The notes: generated by a model not told the origin, from the sequence alone. Counted from the stretch's first letter, positions 29,786 to 39,481 are shown. The stretch: 64,000 bases of DNA from Hoeflea sp. (GCF_002733955.1 NZ_NVXQ01000002.1:361409-425408); one strand, 5' to 3'. Numbers and translations: made by a program.

Positions 29786-31138
29786 TCAGCGACCATCCAC
29801 TGTGCGCAGACCGAACCAGCGATCCTTGGTGGCTTCGTAGTGCACTTCCGGCCTGTAATTGGTGACATGCAGACCAAGACGGTCAACGGTCAGCTTGCCG
29901 GTCGATGCGAGCACCGAGAAGCTTGCGACGATCGCATTGCGCTCGGACTGTGAAATCGCTTCCTTGGCGTTGAGCACCGATTGCTGGGCGTTGAGCACGT
30001 CAAGCGTGGTGCGTTGTCCGACACGACGCTCTTCCACAACACCATTCAGCGCAAGATTGGCGGCGGAAAGCTGCGCCCGGTTGGCCTGGATGGTGGCTGT
30101 GGAGGCTTCCATCTGCGTCCAGGATGAGACCACCGACTGTTCGATCGAACGGCGGGCCGAATCGACCAGAATGCGTTGCTGGCCGAGCTGCTCCTTCGCC
30201 TGGCGAACACGGGCCGAAGCAGCGCCGCCCTGGTAGAGCGGAACAGTGACCTTGGCCTGGATCTGGCTGGTGGTGATGCCGCCGTCAGCTTCGGCAACGG
30301 AGCCGGAAACGGTTACGCCTGGAAGAAACGAGCCTTCCTGCGATTTGACATTGTAGCTTGCCGAATCAACGCCATACAGCGCAGCCAGAACGGCCGGGTG
30401 TTCCTTCACCCCTTGCGCCACGGCTGACTCCAGCGATCTGGGAAGCAGTTTGCGCGGCAGCGGCACCGGCTTGAGGTTTTTCGGTGTGGTGCCAACGATT
30501 TGCGCATAGACCGCGGCGCTGGACTTTGCCTGGGCAATCGCCGCTGTCAGGCTGGCCCGGGCGCCAGCAAGCTCGGCCTCGGCAAGGCTTACATCGGTAC
30601 GTGTGCTTTCGCCGACATCGAAACGCGCCCGCGCGGCGGAGAACTGCTCCTGCAAGAAGGCGATGTTCTGCTTGCGGTAGACAACGATCTGGTTGTCGCG
30701 GTTGACGTTGGCGTAGGCCTGGACCGTGGCCAGAAGAATATCGATTTCGGTGCCGCGCAGATTTTCCCGTCCGGCAAAGACCTGAGCCTCGGCGGCACGC
30801 ACATTGTTTCGCGTCTGGAAACCGTCGAACAGTGTCTGGGTGATCGAGACACCGACGCTGGCGGTATTGGTCACCCGCCCTTCGGTGTTCACCGCCGAAG
30901 TTGAAGCTTCCGCGCCGATCACCGGCCGATAGCCAGACTTGGCCAGCGCCACCCCTTCATCCGTTGCGCGCAACCCCGCGCGCGCCGCGTTCAGATCCGG
31001 ATTGTTTTCGTAGGCCTTGGCCATGGCTTGATAGATCGTCTCAGCCGACACCGGCTGTACGACCACCGCCATCATGGAAATGACGGCAATGGACGCGAGC
31101 GAATTCTTGACAAAGGACACGAGCATATACTCCAGCAT
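29786..31138 (-). CDS. tolC: TolC-family outer-membrane efflux protein
   Basis: TolC forms the outer-membrane channel for type I secretion and RND efflux. The 450-residue product has a signal peptide (cleavage after VSA, about residue 32) and two repeated barrel-plus-helix halves typical of OEP proteins. TLFDGFQTRNNVRAAEAQV and TLDVLNAQQSVLNAK are characteristic. Two in-frame ATGs (31138 and 31126) are possible starts. It follows a PIMT-like gene, an arrangement common in Rhizobiaceae. Confidence 0.93.
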   Translation of the reverse strand: MLEYMLVSFVKNSLASIAVISMMAVVVQPVSAETIYQAMAKAYENNPDLNAARAGLRATDEGVALAKSGYRPVIGAEASTSAVNTEGRVTNTASVGVSITQTLFDGFQTRNNVRAAEAQVFAGRENLRGTEIDILLATVQAYANVNRDNQIVVYRKQNIAFLQEQFSAARARFDVGESTRTDVSLAEAELAGARASLTAAIAQAKSSAAVYAQIVGTTPKNLKPVPLPRKLLPRSLESAVAQGVKEHPAVLAALYGVDSASYNVKSQEGSFLPGVTVSGSVAEADGGITTSQIQAKVTVPLYQGGAASARVRQAKEQLGQQRILVDSARRSIEQSVVSSWTQMEASTATIQANRAQLSAANLALNGVVEERRVGQRTTLDVLNAQQSVLNAKEAISQSERNAIVASFSVLASTGKLTVDRLGLHVTNYRPEVHYEATKDRWFGLRTVDGR

Positions 31139-31322
31139 GCGCGAACGCGGTGGCCGCGATCAAGCGCAGGACACCATCATGATGTTTCATCAACATATGA
31201 TCGCTAGAGCATTCAGACGCAATCACGCACAGATCACAATTGCGTAGTAATCCCCACCAAGTTGCCATCAGGCAACAGCGTGACAATTGGCATCAGGCCG
31301 GAATTGCTGGCTTTGGCGCGGC

Positions 31323-31997
31323 TCAGAAAACGAATTCTTCGACCTTGCGGAAGCCGGGAAGCGGTCTGACAGACAAATTGAATGCCGCCCGGCTCGACAC
31401 CGCACCGCCATCCTTGACGAAAAGATGCGCCTGCGCAGCCAGACCCAGGCCGATGGGTGCAACGAGCCGCCCGCCTTCGCGCAGCTGATCGAACAGCGCC
31501 GGCGGTACCATTTCGACAGCGCCGTTGAGGAAGATCAGGTCATAGGGACCTTCCGCTGCGTAACCTTTTTCGAGATCGCCCTTGACCACAGCCACGTTGT
31601 CGTAGCCACCTTCGCTCAGGGTTTCACTGGCAGAATCGACCAGCGTCGAATCGCTCTCGACGGCAACCACCGAGCCTGCGAGCAGGGAAAGCAGTGCGGC
31701 AGTGTAACCAGACCCGCAACCGATCTCGAGCACCACCTGATCACGGGTGATCTGCGCCAGCTGCAACATCTTGGCCAATGGCGAAGGTTCCATGACATAG
31801 CGGCCGACCCCGTCCTCACCAGCAGCGGAAATCTGGAGATCCGTGTCGATATAGGCCAATGGCTTGAGCGGTGTGGGAACAAAATCCTCACGTGCCACCG
31901 TCAGAAACGCCTTCAACACCGAATGCGATGTCACATCCGTGGTCCGGATCTGGCTGTCCACCATCTTCTGGCGCGCTGCTTGATAGTCGGTGCCCAT
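31323..31997 (-). CDS. pcm: Protein-L-isoaspartate O-methyltransferase-like protein (second copy)
   Basis: The 224-residue product is a PIMT-family methyltransferase with the SAM motif VLEIGCGSGYTAA at about residues 80-92. The segment replacing the canonical GQTIS loop reads DLQISAAGEDG, so isoaspartate specificity is not certain. The ATG at 31997 has GGAGAGACC before it and gives the family start MGTDYQAARQKM. It lies upstream of tolC with a 184-bp gap. Confidence 0.82.
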   Translation of the reverse strand: MGTDYQAARQKMVDSQIRTTDVTSHSVLKAFLTVAREDFVPTPLKPLAYIDTDLQISAAGEDGVGRYVMEPSPLAKMLQLAQITRDQVVLEIGCGSGYTAALLSLLAGSVVAVESDSTLVDSASETLSEGGYDNVAVVKGDLEKGYAAEGPYDLIFLNGAVEMVPPALFDQLREGGRLVAPIGLGLAAQAHLFVKDGGAVSSRAAFNLSVRPLPGFRKVEEFVF

Positions 31998-32200
31998 TAG
32001 GTCTCTCCGATGCATCTGTACTCCCGCTTCCAATAAAGCGCTGCACCGCGAGATTCAAGCTGAACCGCGACCCGCGCGGTCGAATTCAGGCTTTTCAACC
32101 GAACAACTCGATCAGAAAGCTGCTCCAGCGATCAAGATGCCCCTTGCGCCGCTTCGATTCTCCGTCTATTTGCCAGCCGTCCGGTCATTGATCGGCACGA

Positions 32201-32274
32201 GGCCTCGTGGCGGAGTGGTTACGCAGAGGACTGCAAATCCTTGCACCCCGGTTCGATTCCGGGCGAGGCCTCCA
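32201..32274 (+). tRNA. tRNA-Cys (GCA)
   Basis: A 74-nt cloverleaf includes the encoded CCA. The acceptor stem GGCCTCG pairs with CGAGGCC, the anticodon loop CTGCAAA gives anticodon GCA, and the T-loop is TTCGATT. The discriminator base is U, as expected for tRNA-Cys. Confidence 0.97.
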
Positions 32275-32299
32275 ACTTTCTCCATCATTTCGATCATGT

Positions 32300-32590
32300 C
32301 TATTTTGCGCTGCCATTGCGGCGGGGCCTGTTTGTGTTGCGGCGCTCCATGCGAACCACGAACGACCGGCGCCAGCGACGCACAAGCGGCAGGTCCTGCG
32401 ACAGCACCAGCAGACCCAGCGGCAGCATCCAGAAGCCCAGGATCGGCAGGAATCCCAAAACCCCGCCAACCACCAGCCCCACCCCAAGCCCGATTCGCGG
32501 AAAGGCCCGCTGCGGCAGGCGGAACAGCCGCGATCCGATACGGATCTCGCCGCGACCGGGGTGGAAATTGAAAATTCGGTTCAGAGACAT
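32300..32590 (-). CDS. Small membrane protein of unknown function
   Basis: The 96-residue product has a central hydrophobic stretch with two short membrane segments (about residues 30-72), broken by Gly/Pro, and a very basic C-terminus (RRWRRSFVVR). No function is known to me. The ATG at 32590 is preferred over a TTG two codons upstream. It lies between tRNA-Cys and tRNA-Asn on the opposite strand. Confidence 0.65.
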   Translation of the reverse strand: MSLNRIFNFHPGRGEIRIGSRLFRLPQRAFPRIGLGVGLVVGGVLGFLPILGFWMLPLGLLVLSQDLPLVRRWRRSFVVRMERRNTNRPRRNGSAK

Positions 32591-32761
32591 CGGCAAAGGC
32601 CTGCCTTGTGCGGTTGCAGGGAGGTTCGACGTCCCTTGCTGGGTCCCCGAGAGATGGGCTTTGCAAAGCTTCTTGGCAAGATCGACACATTTTCTTCAAA
32701 AACCGCTTGGCAAATCAGAGAGGCATTTGTTATAGGCCCCCCACGCTGCTTAACGCGGTGA

Positions 32762-32836
32762 TCCCCGGTAGCTCAGTGGTAGAGCAATCGACTGTTAATC
32801 GATCGGTCGCTGGTTCGAATCCGGCCCGGGGAGCCA
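32762..32836 (+). tRNA. tRNA-Asn (GTT)
   Basis: A 75-nt cloverleaf includes the encoded CCA. The acceptor TCCCCGG pairs with CCGGGGA, the anticodon loop CTGTTAA gives GTT, and the T-loop is TTCGAAT. Confidence 0.97.
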
Positions 32837-32842
32837 AATTTC

Positions 32843-32879
32843 AAAAGACCGCATCCTGCGAAGGATTGCGGTCTTTTTT
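32843..32879 (+). terminator. Terminator of tRNA-Asn
   Basis: A long stem (AAAGACCGCATCC pairing with GGATTGCGGTCTTT, one bulge) is followed by a T-run. It begins 7 nt after the tRNA end. Confidence 0.88.
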
Positions 32880-32937
32880 GTTGCCTGCCAGGATTTCCGC
32901 AACTCCGTGCAGCAACAGCATTTTTTCGTGAAACTTT

Positions 32938-32966
32938 TGATCCGTCTGTCACGTAGCTCCGTAAGA
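32938..32966 (+). promoter_or_regulatory. ECF11 (RpoE/ChrR)-type promoter of the photolyase run
   Basis: TGATCC at 32938-32943 and TAAGA at 32962-32966 are separated by exactly 18 bp, with CG just before TAAGA. This matches the promoter pattern of the singlet-oxygen sigma factor RpoE of Rhodobacter sphaeroides as I recall it. The same arrangement precedes the ChrR-like gene. It lies about 40 bp before the photolyase start. Confidence 0.8.
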
Positions 32967-33007
32967 CACATTCAAAAGCCCCGGCGACTTTCGCCAAAAC
33001 GGATAAA

Positions 33008-34477
33008 ATGCATCGGATGGAACACGAGACTTCCCCTTTTCAGGCTCCGGCCCTTATCTGGTTCCGCAACGATCTGCGGATCGCGGACAACGAGGCTCTG
33101 GTCGCCGCCTGCCAGCACAGCGCGGTTGTGCCGGTCTACATCAGGCAAACCCGTGGCAAGACACGTGCCTTGGGTGGTGCCCGAAACTGGTGGCTGCACA
33201 AGTCGCTTTCCAGCCTCTCGAGTGATCTCGAACGCCTGGGTGCCCCTTTGATCCTTCTCAGAGGCGACCCTTCCGATCTGATCCCGGAGCTGGTCAAGAC
33301 CACCGGCGCGTCCGCGGTCTACTGGAACAGGCGCTACGACCCGGAACATCTAGAGGCTGATTCGGCTCTCAAGGCCGGACTTCAGGCTGAAGGGCTGATT
33401 GCGGAAAGTTTCGCCGGCCAGCTGCTGCATGAACCGACAAAGCTGCGCACCGGGTCGGGCACATATTACAAGGTCTACAGCCCTTTCTGGCGCGCGCTTG
33501 AACCCGACGTGGAAAACCGCCCGCCCCTCGATGCGCCCGAGCAACTGAAGCCTCTCGGCGATGCCACCGGCCTCGCCACGGAATCGCTCGACAGCTGGGA
33601 ACTGCTGCCCACCAAGCCAGACTGGTCTGGCGGGCTGGCCGATACCTGGACGCCCGGAGAAGCCGGCGCCCGCGAGCGGCTGGCGGATTTTATCGAAGAC
33701 CGGATGCAGGGCTATTCCGAGCGCCGCGACATTCCCGGAGTTGATGCCACCTCCGGCCTGTCGCCGCATCTCGCCAATGGCGAGATCACCCCCGCGCAGA
33801 TTTTCGAGGCGCTCAGGACCACCGAAAACGACGCAGCACCTGATGATCGCAGCAAGTTTCGCAAGGAAGTCGGCTGGCGCGAATTTGCCTGGCATCTGCT
33901 CGCCAACGAACCGGCGCTTGCTGAAAAGAACCACAATCCGAAGTTTGATGCCTTCCCCTGGCGGAACGACACCAAGGCTCTCATCGCCTGGCAGAAAGGC
34001 CTGACCGGCTATCCGATTGTCGATGCGGGCATGCGCCAGCTCTGGCAGACCGGCTGGATGCACAATCGTGTCCGCATGGTCGTGGCGTCCTTTCTGACCA
34101 AGCACCTGCTGATCGACTGGCGCACCGGCGAGGACTGGTTCTGGGACACGCTTGTCGATGCCGACCCTGCGTCCAATGCCGCAAGCTGGCAATGGGTGGC
34201 GGGCTCCGGTGCCGACGCCGCGCCCTACTTCAGGATCTTCAACCCGGTGCTGCAGGGCGAAAAATTTGATCCCGACGGCGATTACGTCCGCAGCTTCGTA
34301 CCGGAGCTCGCCGAAATGCCGAAGAAGTTCATTCACAAGCCATGGGCCGCCCCCGAAAAGGTGCTTGACGCCGCCGGTGTGCGCCTGGGCGACACCTACC
34401 CTCACCCGATTGTCGACCACCAGCTGGCGCGCGACCGCGCTCTGGCTGCCTATCAAGAGATCAAGGAAGCCGCATGA
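33008..34477 (+). CDS. phrB: Deoxyribodipyrimidine photolyase (class I)
   Basis: Photolyase repairs UV-made pyrimidine dimers using blue light and FADH. The 489-residue product has the N-terminal Rossmann antenna domain (LIWFRNDLRIADNEAL, about residues 16-31) and the C-terminal FAD domain with GWREFAWHLL, GYPIVDAGMRQLWQTGWMHN and WQWVAGSGADAAPYFRIFNP. It is preceded by an ECF11-type promoter. Its stop overlaps the next start by 4 bp (ATGA), so photolyase and the amine-oxidase-like protein are coupled. Confidence 0.96.
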   Translation: MHRMEHETSPFQAPALIWFRNDLRIADNEALVAACQHSAVVPVYIRQTRGKTRALGGARNWWLHKSLSSLSSDLERLGAPLILLRGDPSDLIPELVKTTGASAVYWNRRYDPEHLEADSALKAGLQAEGLIAESFAGQLLHEPTKLRTGSGTYYKVYSPFWRALEPDVENRPPLDAPEQLKPLGDATGLATESLDSWELLPTKPDWSGGLADTWTPGEAGARERLADFIEDRMQGYSERRDIPGVDATSGLSPHLANGEITPAQIFEALRTTENDAAPDDRSKFRKEVGWREFAWHLLANEPALAEKNHNPKFDAFPWRNDTKALIAWQKGLTGYPIVDAGMRQLWQTGWMHNRVRMVVASFLTKHLLIDWRTGEDWFWDTLVDADPASNAASWQWVAGSGADAAPYFRIFNPVLQGEKFDPDGDYVRSFVPELAEMPKKFIHKPWAAPEKVLDAAGVRLGDTYPHPIVDHQLARDRALAAYQEIKEAA

Positions 34478-35814
34478 ACGTCCATTTGAAGGCCTTTTCA
34501 GTCAATCCCGGGCCACACCGTCTGAAAGTGGCTGTCATCGGTTCCGGCATTTCCGGTGCTTCGGCGGCCTGGGCGTTGCGTGATCTGCACGACGTCACGC
34601 TCTACGAGTCGGAGAAGCGCGCCGGTGGTCACACCGCCACGGTCGACATCAACTATGACGGCACGCCCGTATCCGTCGACACCGGGTTCATCGTCTACAA
34701 TGAGCTCAACTACCCCAACCTGACAGCTCTCTTCGCCCATCTCGGCGTCCAGACCCATGACAGCGACATGAGCTTTGCCCTGTCGCTCGATCACGGCAAG
34801 ATGGAATGGGGCGGCGACAATCTGTGGACCCTGTTTGCCCAGAAACGCAACCTGCTGCGTCCGTCCTTCCTCTTGATGCTGCGCGAGATCCTGCGCTTCA
34901 ACAAGCTTTGCCTGCAGGACCGAGCCCAGGGGCACCTGGCTGCCCGTTCGATTGGCGATTATCTCAACTGGCGCGGCTTTTCGCCGGGTTTCATGAACAA
35001 CTACCTGGTGCCCATGGCCGCCGCCATCTGGTCGACACCGGCCAAGAAGATGATGGAATTCCCGGCCACCTATTTCGTCAATTTCTTCGAAAACCACCGC
35101 CTCATCCATCTCGAGCGACCGACCTGGCGCACCGTGACTGGCGGCAGCCGCAACTATCACAACAAGCTGCTTGAGCCGCTGGGCGACCGGGTCCGGCTTG
35201 ATGCCGGCGTTGTCTCCGTGCGCCGCAGCGCCGATGGCGTCGACATTCTCGACACCACAGGAACCACACAGACCTATGACCGGGTGATCATCGCCTGCCA
35301 CACCGACCAGGCGCTGCGCATGCTCGACCGGCCGACCGAACAGGAAAAGTCGATTCTCGGTGCAATTCCCTACAGCCCCAACCGCGTGGTGCTGCACCGC
35401 GATGAAAGGCTGATGCCCACCCGCAAGAAAGTCTGGGCCTCGTGGAACTACCTGCGTTCGTCGGACCAGATGGATGACGCCAATGTCGCCGTCTCCTACT
35501 GGATGAACCGATTGCAGGGCATTGACCCCGCCAAGCCGCTGTTCGTCACCCTCAACCCGGACCGCGAACCGGATCCGAAGCTGGTCTTTGGCGAGTACAG
35601 CTACGATCATCCGCAATTCGGAACCGATGCGATGGATGTCCAGGCGCAGCTGCGGCAGATCCAGGGCGACAACACTACCTATTTTGCTGGCGCGTGGACA
35701 GGCTACGGCTTCCACGAGGATGGACTGACCTCCGGCATCCTGGCTGCCGAAGCGCTTGGCGCGGTCCTGCCGTGGCGCATGAACGCGGCCCGGGCCACGG
35801 AAATGGCGGCATGA
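34474..35814 (+). CDS. FAD-dependent amine oxidase-like protein (COG2907 type)
   Basis: The 446-residue flavoprotein has the N-terminal dinucleotide fold (VAVIGSGISGASAAWAL, then the ESEKRAGGHTAT segment) and the C-terminal FAD-contact GAWTGYGFHEDGL. Proteins of this type are regularly linked with DUF1365 and Cfa genes and with ECF/ChrR systems; the reaction is thought to concern fatty acyl chains of membrane lipids, but I cannot name it. It overlaps both neighbours by 4 bp, showing tight translational coupling. Confidence 0.85.
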   Translation: MNVHLKAFSVNPGPHRLKVAVIGSGISGASAAWALRDLHDVTLYESEKRAGGHTATVDINYDGTPVSVDTGFIVYNELNYPNLTALFAHLGVQTHDSDMSFALSLDHGKMEWGGDNLWTLFAQKRNLLRPSFLLMLREILRFNKLCLQDRAQGHLAARSIGDYLNWRGFSPGFMNNYLVPMAAAIWSTPAKKMMEFPATYFVNFFENHRLIHLERPTWRTVTGGSRNYHNKLLEPLGDRVRLDAGVVSVRRSADGVDILDTTGTTQTYDRVIIACHTDQALRMLDRPTEQEKSILGAIPYSPNRVVLHRDERLMPTRKKVWASWNYLRSSDQMDDANVAVSYWMNRLQGIDPAKPLFVTLNPDREPDPKLVFGEYSYDHPQFGTDAMDVQAQLRQIQGDNTTYFAGAWTGYGFHEDGLTSGILAAEALGAVLPWRMNAARATEMAA

Positions 35815-36668
35815 CCATGAGCGTGCCACATAACGATCCGGCACCGGAGCAGGCCGGCCCCCGCGATCCCGCTTGTCTTTATGCCGGTGATGTCATGCAT
35901 CAGCGCATGAAGCCCGTCGGTCACAGGTTCCGCTACAAGGTCTATTCCATGCTGATCGATCTGGACCGTCTCGCCGAGGCCGACCGACTGTCGCCGCTGT
36001 TTTCGGTCAACGGCCGCAACGTGATGTCGTTTCATGAAGCCGACCATCTGCGCGGATCACCCCACAAAACCCTGCGTGCGCATATCGATGCCTTGCTTGA
36101 ACAGGCAGGCCTCGACGAGCCGGCCGCCCGCATCGAGCTGGCGTGCTATCCGCGCATCTTCGGCCGGGTCTTCAACCCGCTCTCGGTCTACTACGCCTAT
36201 GACCGGGACGGAGAGCCTCTGGCCTTGGTCTACGAGGTGCGCAACACCTTTGGCGAAAACCACACCTATGTCTGCAGGGTCGAAGAGGGAGACATGACCC
36301 CGGCCGGCATCCGCCAGAGCCGCAGCAAGCTGTTTTACGTCTCGCCCTTCGTCGAAATGGAGGCGCGCTACAATTTCCGGATGAACCTCCCCGGAGAAAA
36401 TCTGAAATGGCGGATTCTGGAAACCGACCCCTCCGGCCCGGTGCTGGCAGCGACGTATAATGGCAACAGGCGAGCCCTGACGACCGCCGCAGTATCGAGC
36501 TTGCTCTTGCAGATTCCGCTTCTGACGTGGAAGATTGTCGGCGGCATCCACTACGAGGCGCTGAAATTGTGGCTCAAGGGGATGCGCTACGTGCCGCGCC
36601 CGGCGCCGCCTCCCAGTGCGAGCTTTCGCGATCAGGGAAAGTTCGAACGTCAGGTGGCAAGACCGTGA
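35811..36668 (+). CDS. DUF1365-family protein
   Basis: The 285-residue product shows the DUF1365 pattern: CLYAGDVMHQRMKPVGHRFRY near the start, then YPRIFGRVFNPLSVYYAYD and NTFGENHTYV. The biochemical role is not established. Its constant association with the amine-oxidase-like protein and Cfa points to modification of membrane lipids. The ATG at 35811 overlaps the preceding stop; a second ATG two codons later is possible. Confidence 0.85.
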   Translation: MTMSVPHNDPAPEQAGPRDPACLYAGDVMHQRMKPVGHRFRYKVYSMLIDLDRLAEADRLSPLFSVNGRNVMSFHEADHLRGSPHKTLRAHIDALLEQAGLDEPAARIELACYPRIFGRVFNPLSVYYAYDRDGEPLALVYEVRNTFGENHTYVCRVEEGDMTPAGIRQSRSKLFYVSPFVEMEARYNFRMNLPGENLKWRILETDPSGPVLAATYNGNRRALTTAAVSSLLLQIPLLTWKIVGGIHYEALKLWLKGMRYVPRPAPPPSASFRDQGKFERQVARP

Positions 36669-36705
36669 CGGATGAACCCTTGGCCAGACGGAGGAGGCTG
36701 CGTTC

Positions 36706-37956
36706 ATGAAGACTGAAGCCACCTGGAACGAACAACAAAACATAGAGAAACTGTCGACAGACAACCTGTCGACTTATCTGCGCGGGCTCCCGGCAAAGGC
36801 CAAGATGGCGTTGCGCGGACTTTTGCACATGGGTCACGGCCGGCTGTCGATCCGCATGCCTGATGGCCGCACCGTGCTGATCGAAGGTCGCGCGGAAGGT
36901 CCCGACGCCACCCTGATCCTGCACAACTGGAACCTGGCTCACCGCGCGCTGACCGGCGGCACCATCGGCGTGGCCGAATCCTACATCGACGGCGATTGGG
37001 AAAGCCCCGACGTTACAGCCTTTCTCGAGCTGTTCCTGGTCAATGTCGAGGTTGGTGACACGCTGGCCGGCGGCGCACGCGGCATCGCCCGGCTTGTCGA
37101 GCTGGTCCGTCACTGGCTGAGGTCCAATTCACGCAACCAGGCCAAGAAGAACATCTCGGCCCATTACGACCTGGGCAACGCGTTCTATTCGAAATGGCTT
37201 GACGAAACGATGACCTATTCGTCGGCGCTCTATGCCGACGGCGCCAATGATCTGGCCAGCGCGCAGACCGCCAAATACCGCGCCCTGGCGCAAGCCACCG
37301 GCCTCAAGGCCGGTGACCGGGTGCTTGAAATCGGCTGCGGCTGGGGTGGCTTCGCTGAATTCGCCGCAAGCGAGATCGGCTGCCATGTCACCGGGCTGAC
37401 CATTTCCCGGGAGCAGCTGGCCTTTGCCCGTCAGCGCATCGAAAAGGCCGGTCTGTCCGACAAGGTGGATCTGCGGTTCCAGGATTACCGCGACGAAACC
37501 GGCCAGTATGACGGCATCGTCTCGATCGAGATGTTCGAGGCGGTGGGCGAGAAATACTGGCCGATCTATTTCTCCAAGGTTCGAGAGTGTCTCAAGCCCG
37601 GCGGCAAGGCCGGGCTGCAGATCATCACCATCAAGCCGGACGCCTACGAAGCCTATCGCGCCAATCCGGATTTCATCCAGCGCTACGTGTTCCCCGGCGG
37701 CATGCTGCCAACCGAGAACCACCTCAAGACGCTGGGTGAAACCGCAGGCCTCGACATGGTCGGACACCGTGCCTTCGGCCCCGATTACGGCCGCACGCTG
37801 GCCGAATGGCGCCAGCGCTTCTGGGACGCCTGGGAGGATATCCAGCCGATGGGCTTCGACCTGCGCTTCAAGCGGCTGTGGGAGTTCTACATGTATTACT
37901 GCGAGGCCGGTTTCCGCTCGGGTCACATCAATGTCCGCCAGGTGGTCTACAGCTGA
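36706..37956 (+). CDS. cfa: Cyclopropane-fatty-acyl-phospholipid synthase family methyltransferase
   Basis: Cfa-family enzymes move a methyl(ene) group from SAM to unsaturated acyl chains in the membrane. The 416-residue product has an N-terminal lipid-binding region and the SAM motif VLEIGCGWGGFAEFAA at about residues 206-221. EMFEAVGEKYW follows. It lies 37 bp after DUF1365 in the run led by the ECF11-type promoter. Related σE-controlled methyltransferases in Rhodobacter take part in furan fatty acid synthesis, so the product could be a cyclopropane or a methylated acyl chain. Confidence 0.9.
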   Translation: MKTEATWNEQQNIEKLSTDNLSTYLRGLPAKAKMALRGLLHMGHGRLSIRMPDGRTVLIEGRAEGPDATLILHNWNLAHRALTGGTIGVAESYIDGDWESPDVTAFLELFLVNVEVGDTLAGGARGIARLVELVRHWLRSNSRNQAKKNISAHYDLGNAFYSKWLDETMTYSSALYADGANDLASAQTAKYRALAQATGLKAGDRVLEIGCGWGGFAEFAASEIGCHVTGLTISREQLAFARQRIEKAGLSDKVDLRFQDYRDETGQYDGIVSIEMFEAVGEKYWPIYFSKVRECLKPGGKAGLQIITIKPDAYEAYRANPDFIQRYVFPGGMLPTENHLKTLGETAGLDMVGHRAFGPDYGRTLAEWRQRFWDAWEDIQPMGFDLRFKRLWEFYMYYCEAGFRSGHINVRQVVYS

Positions 37957-37975
37957 TCAGAGGCTTTTATGAGCA

Positions 37976-38005
37976 CACCCCGCCGAAGCTGGCTTCGGCG
38001 GGGTG
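37976..38005. terminator. Strong hairpin after cfa
   Basis: A perfect 13-bp stem (CACCCCGCCGAAG with its complement, loop CTGG) starts about 20 bp after the cfa stop. There is no T-run on either side, so it may be a transcript-stabilising or weakly terminating structure that separates cfa from the MFS gene. Confidence 0.6.
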
Positions 38006-38073
38006 AACCATTTGCGGTCTCGACGCGTAGTCAGGTCTGCAGCTGAACTCGCAGCCATGCCGGCGTCGGGGTT

Positions 38074-39471
38074 TTGGCCAACGACCGGATAAATCTATTG
38101 GCCATAGCTACCGCCCCCATTTCTGATCCTGCATCTCAAGGCCACGAGCGCCCGACAGCCTCACCGCTCGCCCTGCCCCGCATCATCGCCTATGCCTTGC
38201 CGGCCATTCCGCTGGCCGCGCTCACCCTGCCGCTATATGTGCTGGTGCCGACGTTTTACACCGAGACGCTCGGGCTCTCGCTCGCCTCGGTCGGCTTCGC
38301 CCTGTTGCTGGTGCGGATCTTCGACGCGGTCAGCGATCCGCTGATCGGCTGGGCCGCTGACCGCTTCCGTCCCCGCTTCGGCCGCCGCCGCACGCTCTTT
38401 GCCATCAGCCTGCCGCTGACGGCAATTTCTGCCTTCATGCTGTTCTGGCCACCCGTTGATGCCGGCGTGTCGTGGCTGGCCGGCTGGGGCCTGTTGCTGT
38501 CGCTCGGCTACACCGCAGCGCTGATCCCGTTCTCGGCCTGGGGCGCGGAACTGGCGACCGACTACCATGGCCGCTCCCGCATCACCGCCTGGCGCGAGGG
38601 CCTGACCCTGGTGGGCACCCTGATAGCCATCGCCCTGCCTTTTGCCATCGGTTTCGAGCAGGCCAGCGGGCTACACGGGCTTGCGGTGCTGGGGCTGGTC
38701 ATTCTCATCGCCCTGCCCCTGTTCGGCGCGACTGCCATATTCGCCACGCCCGAGCCGGTTGAGCACTCGCGCATGCGCGTTGACCTGAAGGCCGGCCTGA
38801 AACATCTCGGCCGCAACTGGCCTTTTGTCCGCCTGATCGTCGCGTTCTTTCTCAACGGACTTGCCAACGGCATACCGGCCACCTTGTTCCTGTATTTCGT
38901 CTCTGCCCGTCTTGGTCTGCCCGACGCGCGGGGACCGCTTTTGTTTTTCTATTTTCTCTGCGCCATCGCCGGCGTGCCGCTTGCCGCATGGGCAGCCCGT
39001 CGCGTCGGCAAGCACCGCGCCTGGTGCTACGCCATGCTGGCCGCTTGCATTGCCTTTGCCCCGGCACCGCTGTTGCCCGAAGGCTCGCTTGTAGCCTTTG
39101 CCATCATTTGTGCTGTGACCGGACTGCTTCTCGGCTTCGATCTGTCGCTGCCACCGGCGATCCAGGCGGATGTCATTGATGTCGATACCGCCTCATCCGG
39201 CGAGCAGCGCTCAGGCACCTATTTCGCCGCCTGGAGCCTTGCCACCAAGCTCTCGCTTGCCGGCGGTGTCGGGATCGTGTTTCCCGCCCTGGCGATGTTC
39301 GGGTTCGACCCCGGCGCAGCGCCCGGATCTACCCAGGGCTTGACCGCGCTTGCCGTCGCCTATGCCTGGGTGCCGATTGGCGCAAAGCTGATCAGCATTG
39401 CCATCATGTGGAATTTCCCGCTCGACGAGGCCGCGCAAAAATCGCTGCGCAGCCGTATTGAAGCCGCCTGA
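38074..39471 (+). CDS. MFS transporter of the GPH (sugar:cation symporter) type
   Basis: The product is a 12-helix inner-membrane transporter of up to 465 residues. The segment DAVSDPLIGWAADRFRPRFGRRRTL matches the glycoside-pentoside-hexuronide family loop between helices 2 and 3. Members linked with photo-oxidative stress loci are known, but their substrate is not. The start is uncertain: the frame has no early ATG, the TTG at 38074 lacks a good ribosome site, and a second TTG lies at 38098. It is separated from cfa by a strong hairpin. Confidence 0.85.
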   Translation: MANDRINLLAIATAPISDPASQGHERPTASPLALPRIIAYALPAIPLAALTLPLYVLVPTFYTETLGLSLASVGFALLLVRIFDAVSDPLIGWAADRFRPRFGRRRTLFAISLPLTAISAFMLFWPPVDAGVSWLAGWGLLLSLGYTAALIPFSAWGAELATDYHGRSRITAWREGLTLVGTLIAIALPFAIGFEQASGLHGLAVLGLVILIALPLFGATAIFATPEPVEHSRMRVDLKAGLKHLGRNWPFVRLIVAFFLNGLANGIPATLFLYFVSARLGLPDARGPLLFFYFLCAIAGVPLAAWAARRVGKHRAWCYAMLAACIAFAPAPLLPEGSLVAFAIICAVTGLLLGFDLSLPPAIQADVIDVDTASSGEQRSGTYFAAWSLATKLSLAGGVGIVFPALAMFGFDPGAAPGSTQGLTALAVAYAWVPIGAKLISIAIMWNFPLDEAAQKSLRSRIEAA

Positions 39472-39481
39472 GCGGGCCGGA

